A stretch of 64,000 bases of DNA from Streptomyces litmocidini (GTDB lineage Bacteria; Actinomycetota; Actinomycetes; Streptomycetales; Streptomycetaceae): positions 16,341-80,340 of the forward strand of contig NZ_BMTQ01000024.1 of the NCBI RefSeq assembly GCF_014649755.1, in the 5' to 3' direction. This document shows positions 20,398 through 29,350 of this stretch, in pieces; within the stretch, counting starts at the first letter, position 1, and every line of letters starts with the position of its first letter. A model generated the notes under the pieces. It saw nothing but the letters and a program-made list of their open reading frames with translations, did not search any database and was not told the origin of the DNA. Both the position numbers and the translations under genes were made by a program.

Positions 20398-20660
20398 CGA
20401 CCGGCCGACCGCCGGCCGACCGCCGGCCGTCCGCCCCGTCCCCACCGGCCCGGAGCGGCCCCGAGGAGCACGAACGGCCCGCATCCGGATGCCCCCGGGA
20501 CCGGGAACGGGCAGGCTGGTGCCCCGGACCGGACACGACGCCTCACGATCGTTCGGTCCCGCGATCGCCCGGTCCCGCGGTGATCGCCCCGTCCCGGGAC
20601 CGAGCACGGTCCCGGGACGGGCGCGGTCCCGCGGCCGGGCACGGCAGGGGAGAGGACGGC

Positions 20661-22004
20661 ATGGAAGGGTCAGGACCCGCAGGGAATCCGGCCGCGCGGC
20701 TGCTGGCGCGGCTGGCCCTGCTCGCGGCCGTCGGTTCGCTGGCCGTGCTCCTGCTCGCGATCGGGGGCGGCGGCCTCGCGGTGGTCGGGGCCGGGCTCCT
20801 CGGCCTCGTCCTCTGCGCCGCCGGCGTCTGGTGGTTCGTGTCGCGCAGGGGAGCCGTGCGCCTGCTCGGGGCGCTCCTCGCGGTCGCCGCGCCCGTCGGC
20901 GTCCTGGTCCTCTTCACGTTCGCCGGCCTGTGGCTGACGGCGCTGATCCTGTGCCTGTGCTGGGGCGCGGCCCTGGCCTGCGCGCGGGCGGCGCTGCGCA
21001 GGGCGCTTCCGAAGCGGTCGATGCGGGCGGTACCGGCGGACCGGCCCCGGCGGCCGGTCCTGATCATGAACCCGAAGTCCGGGGACGGGAAGGTCGGCCG
21101 CTTCCACCTGGTGGAGCGGGCGGAGGAGCTCGGCGCGCGGGTGATCCTGCTCGACCCGTCCGCCCCGGCCGACGTCGAGGCGCTGGCCCGCGAGGCCGTG
21201 GCCGGGGGAGCGGACCTGCTCGGGGTCGCGGGCGGCGACGGCACGCAGGCGCTGGTCGCGGCGGTCGCCGCCGAGCACGACCTGCCGTTCCTGGTGGTCT
21301 CGGCCGGCACCCGCAACCACTTCGCCATGGACCTGGGCCTGGACCGCACCGATCCGTCCCGCTGCCTCGACGCGCTGACCGACGGGGAGGAACTCCGGAT
21401 CGACCTCGGCGACGTCGCCGGCCGGGCCTTCGTCAACACCGTGTCCTTCGGGGTGTACGCCGATGTCGTCCAGCACCCGGAGTACCGCGACGACAAGGCG
21501 GGCACGGCGCTCTCCCTCATGCCGGACCTGCTGCTCGGCGAGGGCGTGCGACGGATCGACGCGCGCGTCGACGGCACGGTGCTCTCGGCCCAGCAGGCCC
21601 TCCTCGTCAGCAACAACCCGTACGTCTCGCCCGACGACATCAGCGGCGGCGGCCGCCGGCCCAGCCTCGACGACGGCGAGCTGGGGGTGCTCGGGATCAA
21701 GGTCATGGACGCGGCGCAGGCAGCCGACCTGGCCGTCCGGGGCTCGCAGTCCACGGCGCTGACCGTCCTGACCGCCCACCGCGTCGAGGTGACCTCCGAC
21801 ACGGAGGAGATCTCCGTGGCGGTCGACGGCGAGGCGCTGCGGATGCCCGCCCCGGTCGTCTGCACGCTGCGGCCCGGCGCCCTGCGCGTCCTCGTGCCGC
21901 GCGACCGCCCGGGCGTCCCCGCGCCGGCGCCACCCGTGAGGTGGCGCCGGGTCCTCGACCTCGCGTTCGGCCGTGCGGAGCGGCCCGCCGAAGCGTCGCG
22001 GTGA
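20661..22004 (+). CDS. Membrane-anchored diacylglycerol/lipid kinase family protein
   Basis: 447 aa from ATG 20661, preceded by AGGGGAGAGG. Residues about 10-110 form three or four hydrophobic segments; the rest is a DAGK catalytic domain with VLIMNPKSGDGKVGRFH and the nucleotide motif GVAGGDGTQALV. Such proteins phosphorylate diacylglycerol or related lipids at the membrane. The upstream 260 bp is filled with GGTCCCG-type short repeats and holds no gene. An in-frame ATG at 20580 lies inside those repeats and is not favoured. Confidence 0.85.
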   Translation: MEGSGPAGNPAARLLARLALLAAVGSLAVLLLAIGGGGLAVVGAGLLGLVLCAAGVWWFVSRRGAVRLLGALLAVAAPVGVLVLFTFAGLWLTALILCLCWGAALACARAALRRALPKRSMRAVPADRPRRPVLIMNPKSGDGKVGRFHLVERAEELGARVILLDPSAPADVEALAREAVAGGADLLGVAGGDGTQALVAAVAAEHDLPFLVVSAGTRNHFAMDLGLDRTDPSRCLDALTDGEELRIDLGDVAGRAFVNTVSFGVYADVVQHPEYRDDKAGTALSLMPDLLLGEGVRRIDARVDGTVLSAQQALLVSNNPYVSPDDISGGGRRPSLDDGELGVLGIKVMDAAQAADLAVRGSQSTALTVLTAHRVEVTSDTEEISVAVDGEALRMPAPVVCTLRPGALRVLVPRDRPGVPAPAPPVRWRRVLDLAFGRAERPAEASR

Positions 22005-22164
22005 CGGGGCGCCGGTCCCCGCCGCGGCCGACCCCTGCCGGAGCCGATCCCCGCCGCGGCCGACCCTCGCCGCCGCCGATCTCCGTCGCCGCCGGGCCCG
22101 CCGCCGGGCCCCGCCCTTCGGAGGAGTCCGTCCGGCGTCCGGAGGCCGCGCCGGGTCCGCAGGA

Positions 22165-23265
22165 TCAGCCGACGCCCGAAGGACCGGCCGCCGCCTCCTC
22201 CTGCGGACGCGTCCGGTCCGGTCCGGACGGGCCGAGCAGGCCCCGGACGGCCGCCAGGTAGCCGGCCTGGAAGCGGCTCTCGGCGCCGAGCGACTCCATG
22301 ATCGCGGCGATGTGGCGGCGGCAGGCCCGTACGGACATGCTCAGGCGGCGGGCCACGCCCTCGTCCTTGTGGCCGAGCGCGAGGAGTTCGACGATGGCGC
22401 GGCGGAGGTCGCCGTTGGCCTGGCCGTAGCCGAAGCCGTTGGGGGCCGCGCAGAACGGGGTGGCGGTGCTCCACAGGCTGTCGAGCGAGCGGTACAGGTA
22501 GTCGACCACGGCGGGCTCGCGGACGACCACCGCGCCCACGTCCCCGGAGCTCCGGACGCGGTCCGGCAGGACGGCGACCTCGCGGTCGAAGACGATGATG
22601 CGCTCGGCGACCTGGTCGCTGGTGCGCAGTTGCGAGCCGTGGTCCGTCATCTTCGCGAAGTGCGCCTGGATGTAGGGGTGGGCGAGGACGGCGTGCGGAT
22701 AGAGGGTGCGGATGCCCACGCCCCGCTCGATGGCGTCCAGGGTGCGCTGGAAGCCCTCGTCCAGCGCTTCGGGGGGCGGCAGCACCGGGTGGGCGGCGAA
22801 CACCTCGGTGCGGCACCCGGAGGTGAGCCGGCCCAGCTCGGCCTGGACGGCGGGCAGTCCGGTGAGCACCTCGACCGAGGTGCCGCCCCGGTCGAGGTGC
22901 CGGGCCTCGATGTAGGTGGGGTTGAGGGTGAGCAGATGGGAGCGGATCTGCTCGATGGACCGCCGGTGGAGCTGCACCTGGGCCTCGATGGGGCCGGTCA
23001 GATGGGCGGCGGCCACCTCGGGGCTGCTGGGTATCAGCGCGCCGTCCTGCGGGGAGAGCCGGAGCAGGTGCATCCGGAGCAGGTCGTCCACCCCGGCGGC
23101 GACCTCGGTCCCGGCCAGCCCGGTCTCCGCCGCGAGTGCCTCGGCGTGTGCCCGGCCGTTGCGCAGAACCCGTTCGTAAAGGAGCTGGTGGATCTCGGTG
23201 AGCCGGGGAAGGGTATCGGGAGGGTGGCCTGTCCGGTGTATTTCAACAGGCTGTTGAGAAATCAC
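22165..23265 (-). CDS. LuxR-family regulator with TrmB-like N-terminus
   Basis: 366 aa from a GTG preceded by GGAGGG. The N-terminal third looks like a TrmB-type winged helix (LAAETGLAGTEVAAGVDDLL), the middle resembles a phospholipase-D-like effector module, and the C-terminus is a LuxR HTH (EGVARRLSMSVRACRRHIAA, IMESLGAESRFQAGYLAAVR). It is divergent from the small ORF and the putative biosynthetic operon, so it is the likely pathway-specific regulator. Further in-frame sequence upstream is out of character for the family. Confidence 0.85.
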   Translation of the reverse strand: MISQQPVEIHRTGHPPDTLPRLTEIHQLLYERVLRNGRAHAEALAAETGLAGTEVAAGVDDLLRMHLLRLSPQDGALIPSSPEVAAAHLTGPIEAQVQLHRRSIEQIRSHLLTLNPTYIEARHLDRGGTSVEVLTGLPAVQAELGRLTSGCRTEVFAAHPVLPPPEALDEGFQRTLDAIERGVGIRTLYPHAVLAHPYIQAHFAKMTDHGSQLRTSDQVAERIIVFDREVAVLPDRVRSSGDVGAVVVREPAVVDYLYRSLDSLWSTATPFCAAPNGFGYGQANGDLRRAIVELLALGHKDEGVARRLSMSVRACRRHIAAIMESLGAESRFQAGYLAAVRGLLGPSGPDRTRPQEEAAAGPSGVG

Positions 23266-23508
23266 TGGAACGAATCCCTCCGCTTTATTGGCAGGAATGC
23301 GCTCCGCTGCTTCGTGGTCAATGCATTCTGTCCGTTTCTTGCCCACTTGTGCGTTCCTGTCCGGGTGGGGGGTTCCTGCCTGCAACTTGATGACACCGGT
23401 GGTATCTGGTGCGCAGCCTACTCGCGGCCGCAGGATTACTTCCGCCGCACCCCGGCAGAACATCGAGCGCCTTGCCGTGACCTGGCAAGGGAAACTCAGG
23501 AGAATGAC
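23266..23508. promoter_or_regulatory. Relatively AT-rich divergent control region of the putative biosynthetic cluster
   Basis: This intergenic stretch is visibly less GC-rich than its surroundings (for example CCGCTTTATTGGCAGG and CTGCAACTTGATGACACC), as expected for a regulated promoter region. A TTGACC followed by a weak -10 can be seen on the minus strand towards the LuxR gene. I could not fix a -10 for the rightward promoter with confidence. Confidence 0.4.
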
Positions 23509-23700
23509 GTGCAGTTCGTGGATGCATTCACGCGATCCCTTGTTGTCCTTGGTTTTTCCGCAGCGGTTTCCTTGATGGTCACCCAAGCCGCCGAGGAAGT
23601 GTTCCCGACCTCTTCGACGGCCTCGGTGGGGTCGTCCGTGACGCTCGCGGGCACGACCCGGCCCGCGGTCTACCCGCAGCCCGACATCATCTGGCACTGA
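23509..23700 (+). CDS. Candidate 63-aa hydrophobic peptide at the head of the cluster
   Basis: A GTG start sits 6 nt after CAGGAG. The peptide begins VQFVDAFTRSLVVLGFSAAV, giving one hydrophobic segment (about residues 8-26), followed by a Ser/Thr-rich middle and a C-terminus PAVYPQPDIIWH. Codon use in the first half is unusually low in third-position G/C for this genome. It matches nothing I recognise. It could be a membrane-anchored accessory peptide, a signalling peptide paired with the LuxR regulator, a ribosomal-peptide precursor or a leader. An alternative ATG at 23504 opens a 23-aa frame in another phase. Confidence 0.45.
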   Translation: MQFVDAFTRSLVVLGFSAAVSLMVTQAAEEVFPTSSTASVGSSVTLAGTTRPAVYPQPDIIWH

Positions 23701-23892
23701 GTTCCGGCATCGCCCGAGCGGGCCTCCCGGACGGTATGCCGTAACCGTCCGGGGTCCGTGCGATCGCCCCATCGGCCTTCTGCAGCCCGCCACTTCTGCC
23801 GCCCGCCGCTTCTGCCGCCCGGCGCAGACGTCCGCCACCAGGCCGCAGGCCGGCCCGCCTCCAGTACTCCATCGACGCCCAAGGGGTCCGTC

Positions 23893-25137
23893 ATGCCGTT
23901 CGTCAAGTACGCGGAACTTATAGACAGTTACGCGCGTGGATCGAGCGAGAAGGTCATCCACCACTGCTGCATTCGCTGCGGGAAGGAGAGCGACGACCCG
24001 ACGCTCAACCGTTGCCCCGAGTGCTCCGGGGCCATGGACGCCATCTACGACCTCGATCACGCCGCGCAGACCGAGTGGGAGGATTCCCCCAATCCGCTCC
24101 TGCGCTATTTCCCGCTCATTCCGGTGCGGGACCCGAAGAATGTCGTGTGGCTGGGCGACGGAAACTCGCCCTGTATTCAGTCGCACAAGCTCGGTGCCGA
24201 GATAGGCCTTCCCGGCCTCTTCCTGAAGGACGAGTCCTTCAACCCGACCCGCTCCACCAAGGACCGTATCGCCTCCATGGGCATTTCCCGGTTCGGGGAG
24301 CTCGGAATCAGGAAGCTCGCACTCGCCTCGACGGGCAACAGCTCGACCTCCTACGGCCGCGCCGTCCAGGTCGTGCCCGGCTTCGAGGCCCACATCTTCG
24401 CCGGCCGGGCGTTCGTGCACCGCCTCAACTACGGCGACCACCCGCGGGTCAAGACGTACGCCATCGACGGCGAATTCGCCACCGCCGGCAACGCCGCCCA
24501 GCGCTACGCCGAGGAGAACGGCCTCTTCTCCGAGGGCGGCTTCTTCAGCCTCTCCCGGCGCGAGGGCCTCAAGCTGGCCTACCTGGAGGCCTTCGACGCC
24601 ATGCCGGCCGCCCCGGACTACGTCTTCCAGGCGGTCAGCAGCGGCATGGGCCTGCTCGGCGCGTACAAGGGAGCCCTCGAGTACCTCAAGCTCGGCCGGC
24701 TCTCCGAGCTGCCGCGTTTCATGGCGATGCAGCAGGCCAGCTGCGCCCCCATGGCCCACGCGTACGCCGAGGACTCCGAGACCATCCAGGACCGGCACAT
24801 CGTCAGGAACCCCAAGGGACCGGCGTACGCCATCCTGCGCGGCAACCCCACCCCCAGCTACCCCTACATCCGCGACGTGGCGAAGGAGTCGGGCGGCGAC
24901 ATCCGGGCCGTGACCACCGAGGAGATCGAGCACGCCAAGGACCTGCTCCGCACCGTCGAGGGCATCGAGGTCTGCCACGCCGCGGCCACCGCCTTCGCCG
25001 GAGTGATCGCGGCCGTCGCCGACGGCCGGGTGCCCTCCGACGCCAACGTCCTGGTCAACCTGACCGGCGGGGTGCGCCCGCACCGCCCGTCCCCCTCGCA
25101 GGTCATCGACTTCGAGATCGCCGAGGCCGACCTGTGA
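23893..25137 (+). CDS. PLP-dependent threonine-synthase/cysteate-synthase-like enzyme
   Basis: 414 aa. The N-terminus has a zinc-ribbon pattern (C26-IR-C29, C41-PE-C44) as in archaeal-type threonine synthases and cysteate synthases. The PLP lysine is probably K123 in NPTRSTKDRIASMG, where ordinary threonine synthase reads NPTGSFKDRG. STGNSSTSYGRAVQV is the phosphate/PLP loop (usually SSGNAAAA). Family enzymes eliminate phosphate from O-phosphohomoserine or O-phosphoserine and add a nucleophile. The altered loops argue against a housekeeping threonine synthase. The ATG follows AAGGGG and the gene leads a tightly packed operon. Confidence 0.85.
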   Translation: MPFVKYAELIDSYARGSSEKVIHHCCIRCGKESDDPTLNRCPECSGAMDAIYDLDHAAQTEWEDSPNPLLRYFPLIPVRDPKNVVWLGDGNSPCIQSHKLGAEIGLPGLFLKDESFNPTRSTKDRIASMGISRFGELGIRKLALASTGNSSTSYGRAVQVVPGFEAHIFAGRAFVHRLNYGDHPRVKTYAIDGEFATAGNAAQRYAEENGLFSEGGFFSLSRREGLKLAYLEAFDAMPAAPDYVFQAVSSGMGLLGAYKGALEYLKLGRLSELPRFMAMQQASCAPMAHAYAEDSETIQDRHIVRNPKGPAYAILRGNPTPSYPYIRDVAKESGGDIRAVTTEEIEHAKDLLRTVEGIEVCHAAATAFAGVIAAVADGRVPSDANVLVNLTGGVRPHRPSPSQVIDFEIAEADL

Positions 25138-26819
25138 GCCTGCCCTCCACCCCCGTGACCGCGACCCCCGCCCCGACGGCGCCGACCGTCGCCGAAGCCA
25201 CCGTCGACGAGCTCGCCCGCGCCGGCGTCCAGCACGTCTTCGGCTTCCCCGGCGAGACCTCGCTCCCGCTCTACGTCGCCCTCCAGCAGCGCCCCGAGGT
25301 CGACCACGTGCTGGCCCGCTGCCCGCGCTGCGCCGGCTACATGGCCGAGGCGTACGCCCGGATCTCGGGCCGGGTCGGCGTGTGCGACGCGCCCGGCGGC
25401 ATCGGATCGCCCTGGACCACCCCCGCCCTCCTGGAGGCGCGCAACAGCTCCACCCCCCTGGTCTTCCTCGCCAGCGGCATGGCGCGGCGCAAGGAGGACC
25501 GCTGGGCCACCGGCGAGGTCGACCAGCAGGCGCTGTTCGGCCCCGTCACCAAGAAGACCGTCCGGCTCGCCGGCGCCGAGCGCACCCGCGAGGAGGTGGC
25601 CGGCGCCCTGTCCTCGGCCGCGACCCCCCGCACCGGACCCGTACTCCTGGAATTCCCCGCCGACAGCCTCGACCAGCCCGTCCACGGCGGTCCGAGCCCG
25701 GCGTCCGCGTCCTGGGGCTGCGCCTACCCGCAGGTGCGGGCCTACCCCGACCCCGCGCTCGTCACCGCCGCGGCCGACGCCGTGCGGAACGCCCGCCGGA
25801 CCGTCGTGGTCGCCGGCGGCGGCGTCCACCTCTCCGGCGCCGTCGAGGAGCTGCGCGCCCTGTCCCGGGAGACCGGGCTGCCCGTGGCCACCACGCTCAA
25901 CGGCAAGGGCGCGGTCGACGAGGACGACGTCCACTCGCTCGGCGTCACCGGCGCCAAGGGACTCGAAGTCGCCAACCGCTACGTGCACGAAGCCGATTGC
26001 GTGATCGTCCTCGGCAGCAAGCTCGGCGACAAGTCCTCCGACGGCTACAGCTGGCCCGAGCCCCACCAGACCCTGGTCAACGTCAGCGACGACGCGGCCG
26101 AACTGGTCCGCGGCGCCCGCGGCGGCATCGTCGTGCAGTCCGACGTCCGCGCCTTCTGCGAGGCGCTCCGGCGGGAACTCGACGGCTTCCGCTACGAGGG
26201 ACCGGCCGTCCACCGCGCGGAGCCGCGCTGGGACACCGGCCTGACCGACACCCTGTGCCGGATGCTCACCGACGCGCTGCCCGAGGACGGCGTCCTCGTC
26301 GCCGACGCCAGCGTCTCCAGCGGCTGGGCCGGCGCCGCCGTCCGGCTGCGCGGCGGCACCCGCAGGCTCCTCACCCCGCGCGGCACCGGCAGCCTCGGCT
26401 ACGCCCTGCCGGCCGCCATCGGCGCCTCCGTGGCCCGCCCCGGCGCCCGGGTCGTCGCCATCGGCGGCGACGGCGGACTGTCCATGGCCATGCACGAGAT
26501 GGAGACCGCGGCCCGGCTCGGCCTGCCGCTCGTCTACTTCCTGCTGAACAACGAGCGCCTCGGCCTCATCGACCGGCACGCCACCGACCTGCTCGGCGGC
26601 GACCCGGTGAGCTCCTCGTTCACCTCCGTCGACTGGCAGTCGGTCGCCGCCTCCTTCGGGTGGCGCTCGCACCGCGTCACCGACACCGACGCGCTCAAGA
26701 GCGCCTGGGACGAGATCCTCGCCCCGGCCGACGGCCGGGCCCGGCCCACGCTCGTCGAGTGCGTCGTCCCCGCCACCGAGATGGCACCCGACTTCCTGCT
26801 CACCCTGAAGAGGAACTGA
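25134..26819 (+). CDS. ThDP-dependent acetolactate-synthase-like enzyme lacking the catalytic glutamate
   Basis: 561 aa, full three-domain length. GTG overlaps the preceding stop by 4 bp. The C-terminal ThDP motif is present (IGGDGGLSMAMHEMETAARL ending in FLLNN). In the N-terminal domain, where the family normally has RHEQGAA, this protein reads LARCPRCAGYMAEAYAR, so the ThDP-activating Glu is replaced by P64 and flanked by Cys63 and Cys66. The residue aligns with V51 of the glyoxylate carboligase elsewhere in this window. It may still do carboligation or decarboxylation by a Glu-independent route. Not a housekeeping acetolactate synthase. Confidence 0.85.
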   Translation: MSLPSTPVTATPAPTAPTVAEATVDELARAGVQHVFGFPGETSLPLYVALQQRPEVDHVLARCPRCAGYMAEAYARISGRVGVCDAPGGIGSPWTTPALLEARNSSTPLVFLASGMARRKEDRWATGEVDQQALFGPVTKKTVRLAGAERTREEVAGALSSAATPRTGPVLLEFPADSLDQPVHGGPSPASASWGCAYPQVRAYPDPALVTAAADAVRNARRTVVVAGGGVHLSGAVEELRALSRETGLPVATTLNGKGAVDEDDVHSLGVTGAKGLEVANRYVHEADCVIVLGSKLGDKSSDGYSWPEPHQTLVNVSDDAAELVRGARGGIVVQSDVRAFCEALRRELDGFRYEGPAVHRAEPRWDTGLTDTLCRMLTDALPEDGVLVADASVSSGWAGAAVRLRGGTRRLLTPRGTGSLGYALPAAIGASVARPGARVVAIGGDGGLSMAMHEMETAARLGLPLVYFLLNNERLGLIDRHATDLLGGDPVSSSFTSVDWQSVAASFGWRSHRVTDTDALKSAWDEILAPADGRARPTLVECVVPATEMAPDFLLTLKRN

Positions 26820-26825
26820 ACCCAC

Positions 26826-28088
26826 ATGAGCGTCCTGATCCTGCACACCAGCAACGCCAGCCGCAAGCGGCACTTCGCCCGCGCCCGCCTGCACGGGGAG
26901 CGCCTGCTCCTCATCGTCAAGAACCCCACCTGGGAGACCGAGTTCGTCGACCGGGTCGTCGCCGCCGACACCAGCAGCATCGAGGACACCGTCGCCGCCG
27001 CCCTCGAACTCGCCGCCTCCGAGACCGAGAAGATCGACGCGGTCGTCGCCTTCGTCGAGCACAGCGTGCCCGCCGCGGCCGCGGTCGCCGCCGCCCTCGG
27101 CGTCCCGTTCGTCTCCGAGAAGACCGCGCACATCGCCCGCAACAAGTTCGAGATGCGCACCGAGTTCGCCCGCCACGGCGACGTCCCCGGCCCCGGCTTC
27201 GGCCTCGCCCACACCCTCGACGAGGCCCGCAAGCTGGCCACCGACATCGGCTACCCGCTGGTCATGAAGCCGCTCATCGGCGGCGGCAGCATGTACGTCC
27301 GCCGGGTCGACGACGAGACCGAGCTCGACGAGCACTTCGAGCTGATCCGCTCCGGCTCCTGGGACGGCTTCGACTACGACCCGCTGTACCGCGCCGACCG
27401 CGAGAAGTACGGCGCCGCGCTGCTCCTGGAGGGCTACATCCAGGGCGACGAGATCAGCGTCGAGTCCATCGTCCGGGACGGCGTCACCCACGTCGTCGCG
27501 ATCCACGACAAGCCGCTGCCGATGGAGGGCCCCTTCTTCGAGGAGGTCTTCTACTGCACCCCCACCCGGCTCGCCCCCGAACTCCAGGCCCGCATCAAGG
27601 AACTGACGGCCAACGCGCACGACGCCCTGAACATCCACACCGGCGCCACGCACACCGAGTTCCGCATCACCGCCGACGGCGAGCCGGTCATCCTGGAGAC
27701 CGCCGCCCGGCTCGGCGGCGGCCCCATCTACCGCTCGGTGCTCACCAGCACCGGAGTGGACATGGTCGACGCGGTGCTCGACGTGTCGCTCGGCCGCACC
27801 CCGGACCTGGACCCCCCGGCCCCGGTCCGCCCCACCGGCTTCTTCATGTTCTTCGCCGAGAAGGCCGGCGTGATCACCTCGATCAGCGGAGTCGAGGAGG
27901 TCCGCGCCTCCGAGGGCGTGGTCGAGGTCGAGCTCTACAAGAACATCGGCGACGCCGTCCAGGTGCCCCCGCACATCTGGCAGGCGCACGGCCACGTCGT
28001 CTTCACCGTGGACGACGCGGCCGACCTCGACGCCCGCTTCGCCGAGCTGCGCGACATGCTGCGGATCGACGTGGCGCCCCAGCAGTGA
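26826..28088 (+). CDS. ATP-grasp ligase (first of two)
   Basis: 420 aa. A pre-ATP-grasp domain is followed by the ATP-grasp fold: NKFEMRTEFARHGDVPGPGF, the K of YPLVMKPLIGGGSMYVRR, EGYIQGDEISVESIV, and the metal-binding stretch EFRITADGEPVILETAARLG. This is the biotin-carboxylase/BacD-like branch that forms amide bonds through acyl phosphates. In an operon with amino-acid-making enzymes it most likely joins two small amino acids or an amino acid and an acid. Starts 6 bp after the ThDP gene. Confidence 0.88.
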   Translation: MSVLILHTSNASRKRHFARARLHGERLLLIVKNPTWETEFVDRVVAADTSSIEDTVAAALELAASETEKIDAVVAFVEHSVPAAAAVAAALGVPFVSEKTAHIARNKFEMRTEFARHGDVPGPGFGLAHTLDEARKLATDIGYPLVMKPLIGGGSMYVRRVDDETELDEHFELIRSGSWDGFDYDPLYRADREKYGAALLLEGYIQGDEISVESIVRDGVTHVVAIHDKPLPMEGPFFEEVFYCTPTRLAPELQARIKELTANAHDALNIHTGATHTEFRITADGEPVILETAARLGGGPIYRSVLTSTGVDMVDAVLDVSLGRTPDLDPPAPVRPTGFFMFFAEKAGVITSISGVEEVRASEGVVEVELYKNIGDAVQVPPHIWQAHGHVVFTVDDAADLDARFAELRDMLRIDVAPQQ

Positions 28089-29350
28089 GGACGGGCATCC
28101 GGTCCACCGCCGCGCCGCTGCGACCGTTCCGCGCCCTGCGGTACGGTCCGGCGGCCGGCGGCCCCCCGCACGGACTCCTCAGCCCGCCCGGCGACGGCGT
28201 CACCGCCGACCGCGCCGCCGCCCTCGCCGCCCACCCCCACGCCTTCCTGCGGCTGGTCCGGCCCGACCTCCTCGAAGGACGGGACACCGGCGAACACCCC
28301 GACGGCACCGCGCGGCTGCTGCGGGAATGGACCGCCCGCGAGGTGCTCCGCCAGGACGCGGACCCGAGCCTGTACGTCGTCGAACAGCGCACCGGCGACG
28401 CGCGCGTGCAGCGGGGCCTGATCGGCGTGCTCGACCTGGCGCACCCCGGCTCCGCCGAGGTCCGCCCGCACGAAGGGGTCGACCCCCACCGGGTGCGGGC
28501 CCAGGCCCGCCGCCGCAAGGCCGCGGGCGCGGACCTCGAACCGGTGCTGCTCTGCTTCGACGGCTCCGAGGCGGGCCCCGCCGCCGCCCCCTCCGTCGAG
28601 GCCGGCGCGGCCTGCCTGGACCGGGTGACGGCCGGCCGGCCGCTGGTCGAGACCCGGGCCGACGGGTGCCGCATCCGGCTGTGGCGGGTCGACGACCCCG
28701 TACGACTGGGCGCGCTGGACGCCTACCTGGCGGGCCGGCCGCTCTGCATCGCCGACGGCCACCACCGCTGGGCCGCCGCCGAGGAGCAGTACCGGACCGA
28801 CCCCACGGGCCCCGGCCGGACCCTGCTCGCCATGGTCGTCGACGTCGGCCGCCACCCCCTCACCTCGTCGGCCATCCACCGGGTGCTGACCGGCGTACCG
28901 GCGGCCGAACTGCTGGCGGCCGCCGGGGAACCGTCCCCGCTCCCCTCCCGGCCCGGGCACGCCCTCGACGTGCGCGGCCTGCTGCCGGACCACGTCCGCG
29001 ACCCGCTGGCGGCCTACCGGCTCGCCGAGCAGCTGATCGCGCGGGTACGGCCGGACGGCCGGGGAGTGGAGTTCGAGACCCGCCGGGACCGGGCCGTCGC
29101 ACGGGCCGCGGCCACGTCCGGCACCGCCCTGATCCTGCCGCCGGTCGCCTTCTCGGCGGTACGCGAACGGGCCGCCCGGGGCCTGCTCATGCCCCGCAAG
29201 ACCACCTCGCTCACCCCCAAGCCGTGGAGCGGCCTGGTGGTCCACCGGCACCACCCCGAATCCACCTCCCACCATCCCGAGGAACAGGTATGCGACTGGC
29301 GCGAGTCCGAGTCCATCACGACGGCACCGAGCACTACGCGGCCGTCGTAG
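28085..29350 (+). CDS. DUF1015 family protein (SerK/SbnI-like serine kinase candidate)
   Basis: 421 aa from GTG overlapping the previous stop (GTGA). Two DUF1015 signatures are clear: RPHEGVDPHRVRAQARRRK (HE motif) and CIADGHHRWAAAEEQYR (ADGHHR motif). Characterised relatives (archaeal SerK, staphylococcal SbnI) phosphorylate free L-serine to O-phospho-L-serine. With a PLP beta-replacement-type enzyme in the same operon, supply of phosphoserine is an attractive role, but it is an inference. The 3' end overlaps the FAH gene by 61 bp. Confidence 0.82.
   Translation: MRTGIRSTAAPLRPFRALRYGPAAGGPPHGLLSPPGDGVTADRAAALAAHPHAFLRLVRPDLLEGRDTGEHPDGTARLLREWTAREVLRQDADPSLYVVEQRTGDARVQRGLIGVLDLAHPGSAEVRPHEGVDPHRVRAQARRRKAAGADLEPVLLCFDGSEAGPAAAPSVEAGAACLDRVTAGRPLVETRADGCRIRLWRVDDPVRLGALDAYLAGRPLCIADGHHRWAAAEEQYRTDPTGPGRTLLAMVVDVGRHPLTSSAIHRVLTGVPAAELLAAAGEPSPLPSRPGHALDVRGLLPDHVRDPLAAYRLAEQLIARVRPDGRGVEFETRRDRAVARAAATSGTALILPPVAFSAVRERAARGLLMPRKTTSLTPKPWSGLVVHRHHPESTSHHPEEQVCDWRESESITTAPSTTRPS

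Noticed and set aside
23893..25137. Housekeeping threonine synthase
   Set aside because: The PLP and phosphate loops deviate (NPTRSTKDR, STGNSSTSYGR) and the gene is embedded in a biosynthetic operon without thrA/thrB partners.
25134..26819. Acetolactate synthase for branched-chain amino acids
   Set aside because: No small regulatory subunit gene, missing catalytic Glu, and unrelated neighbours.
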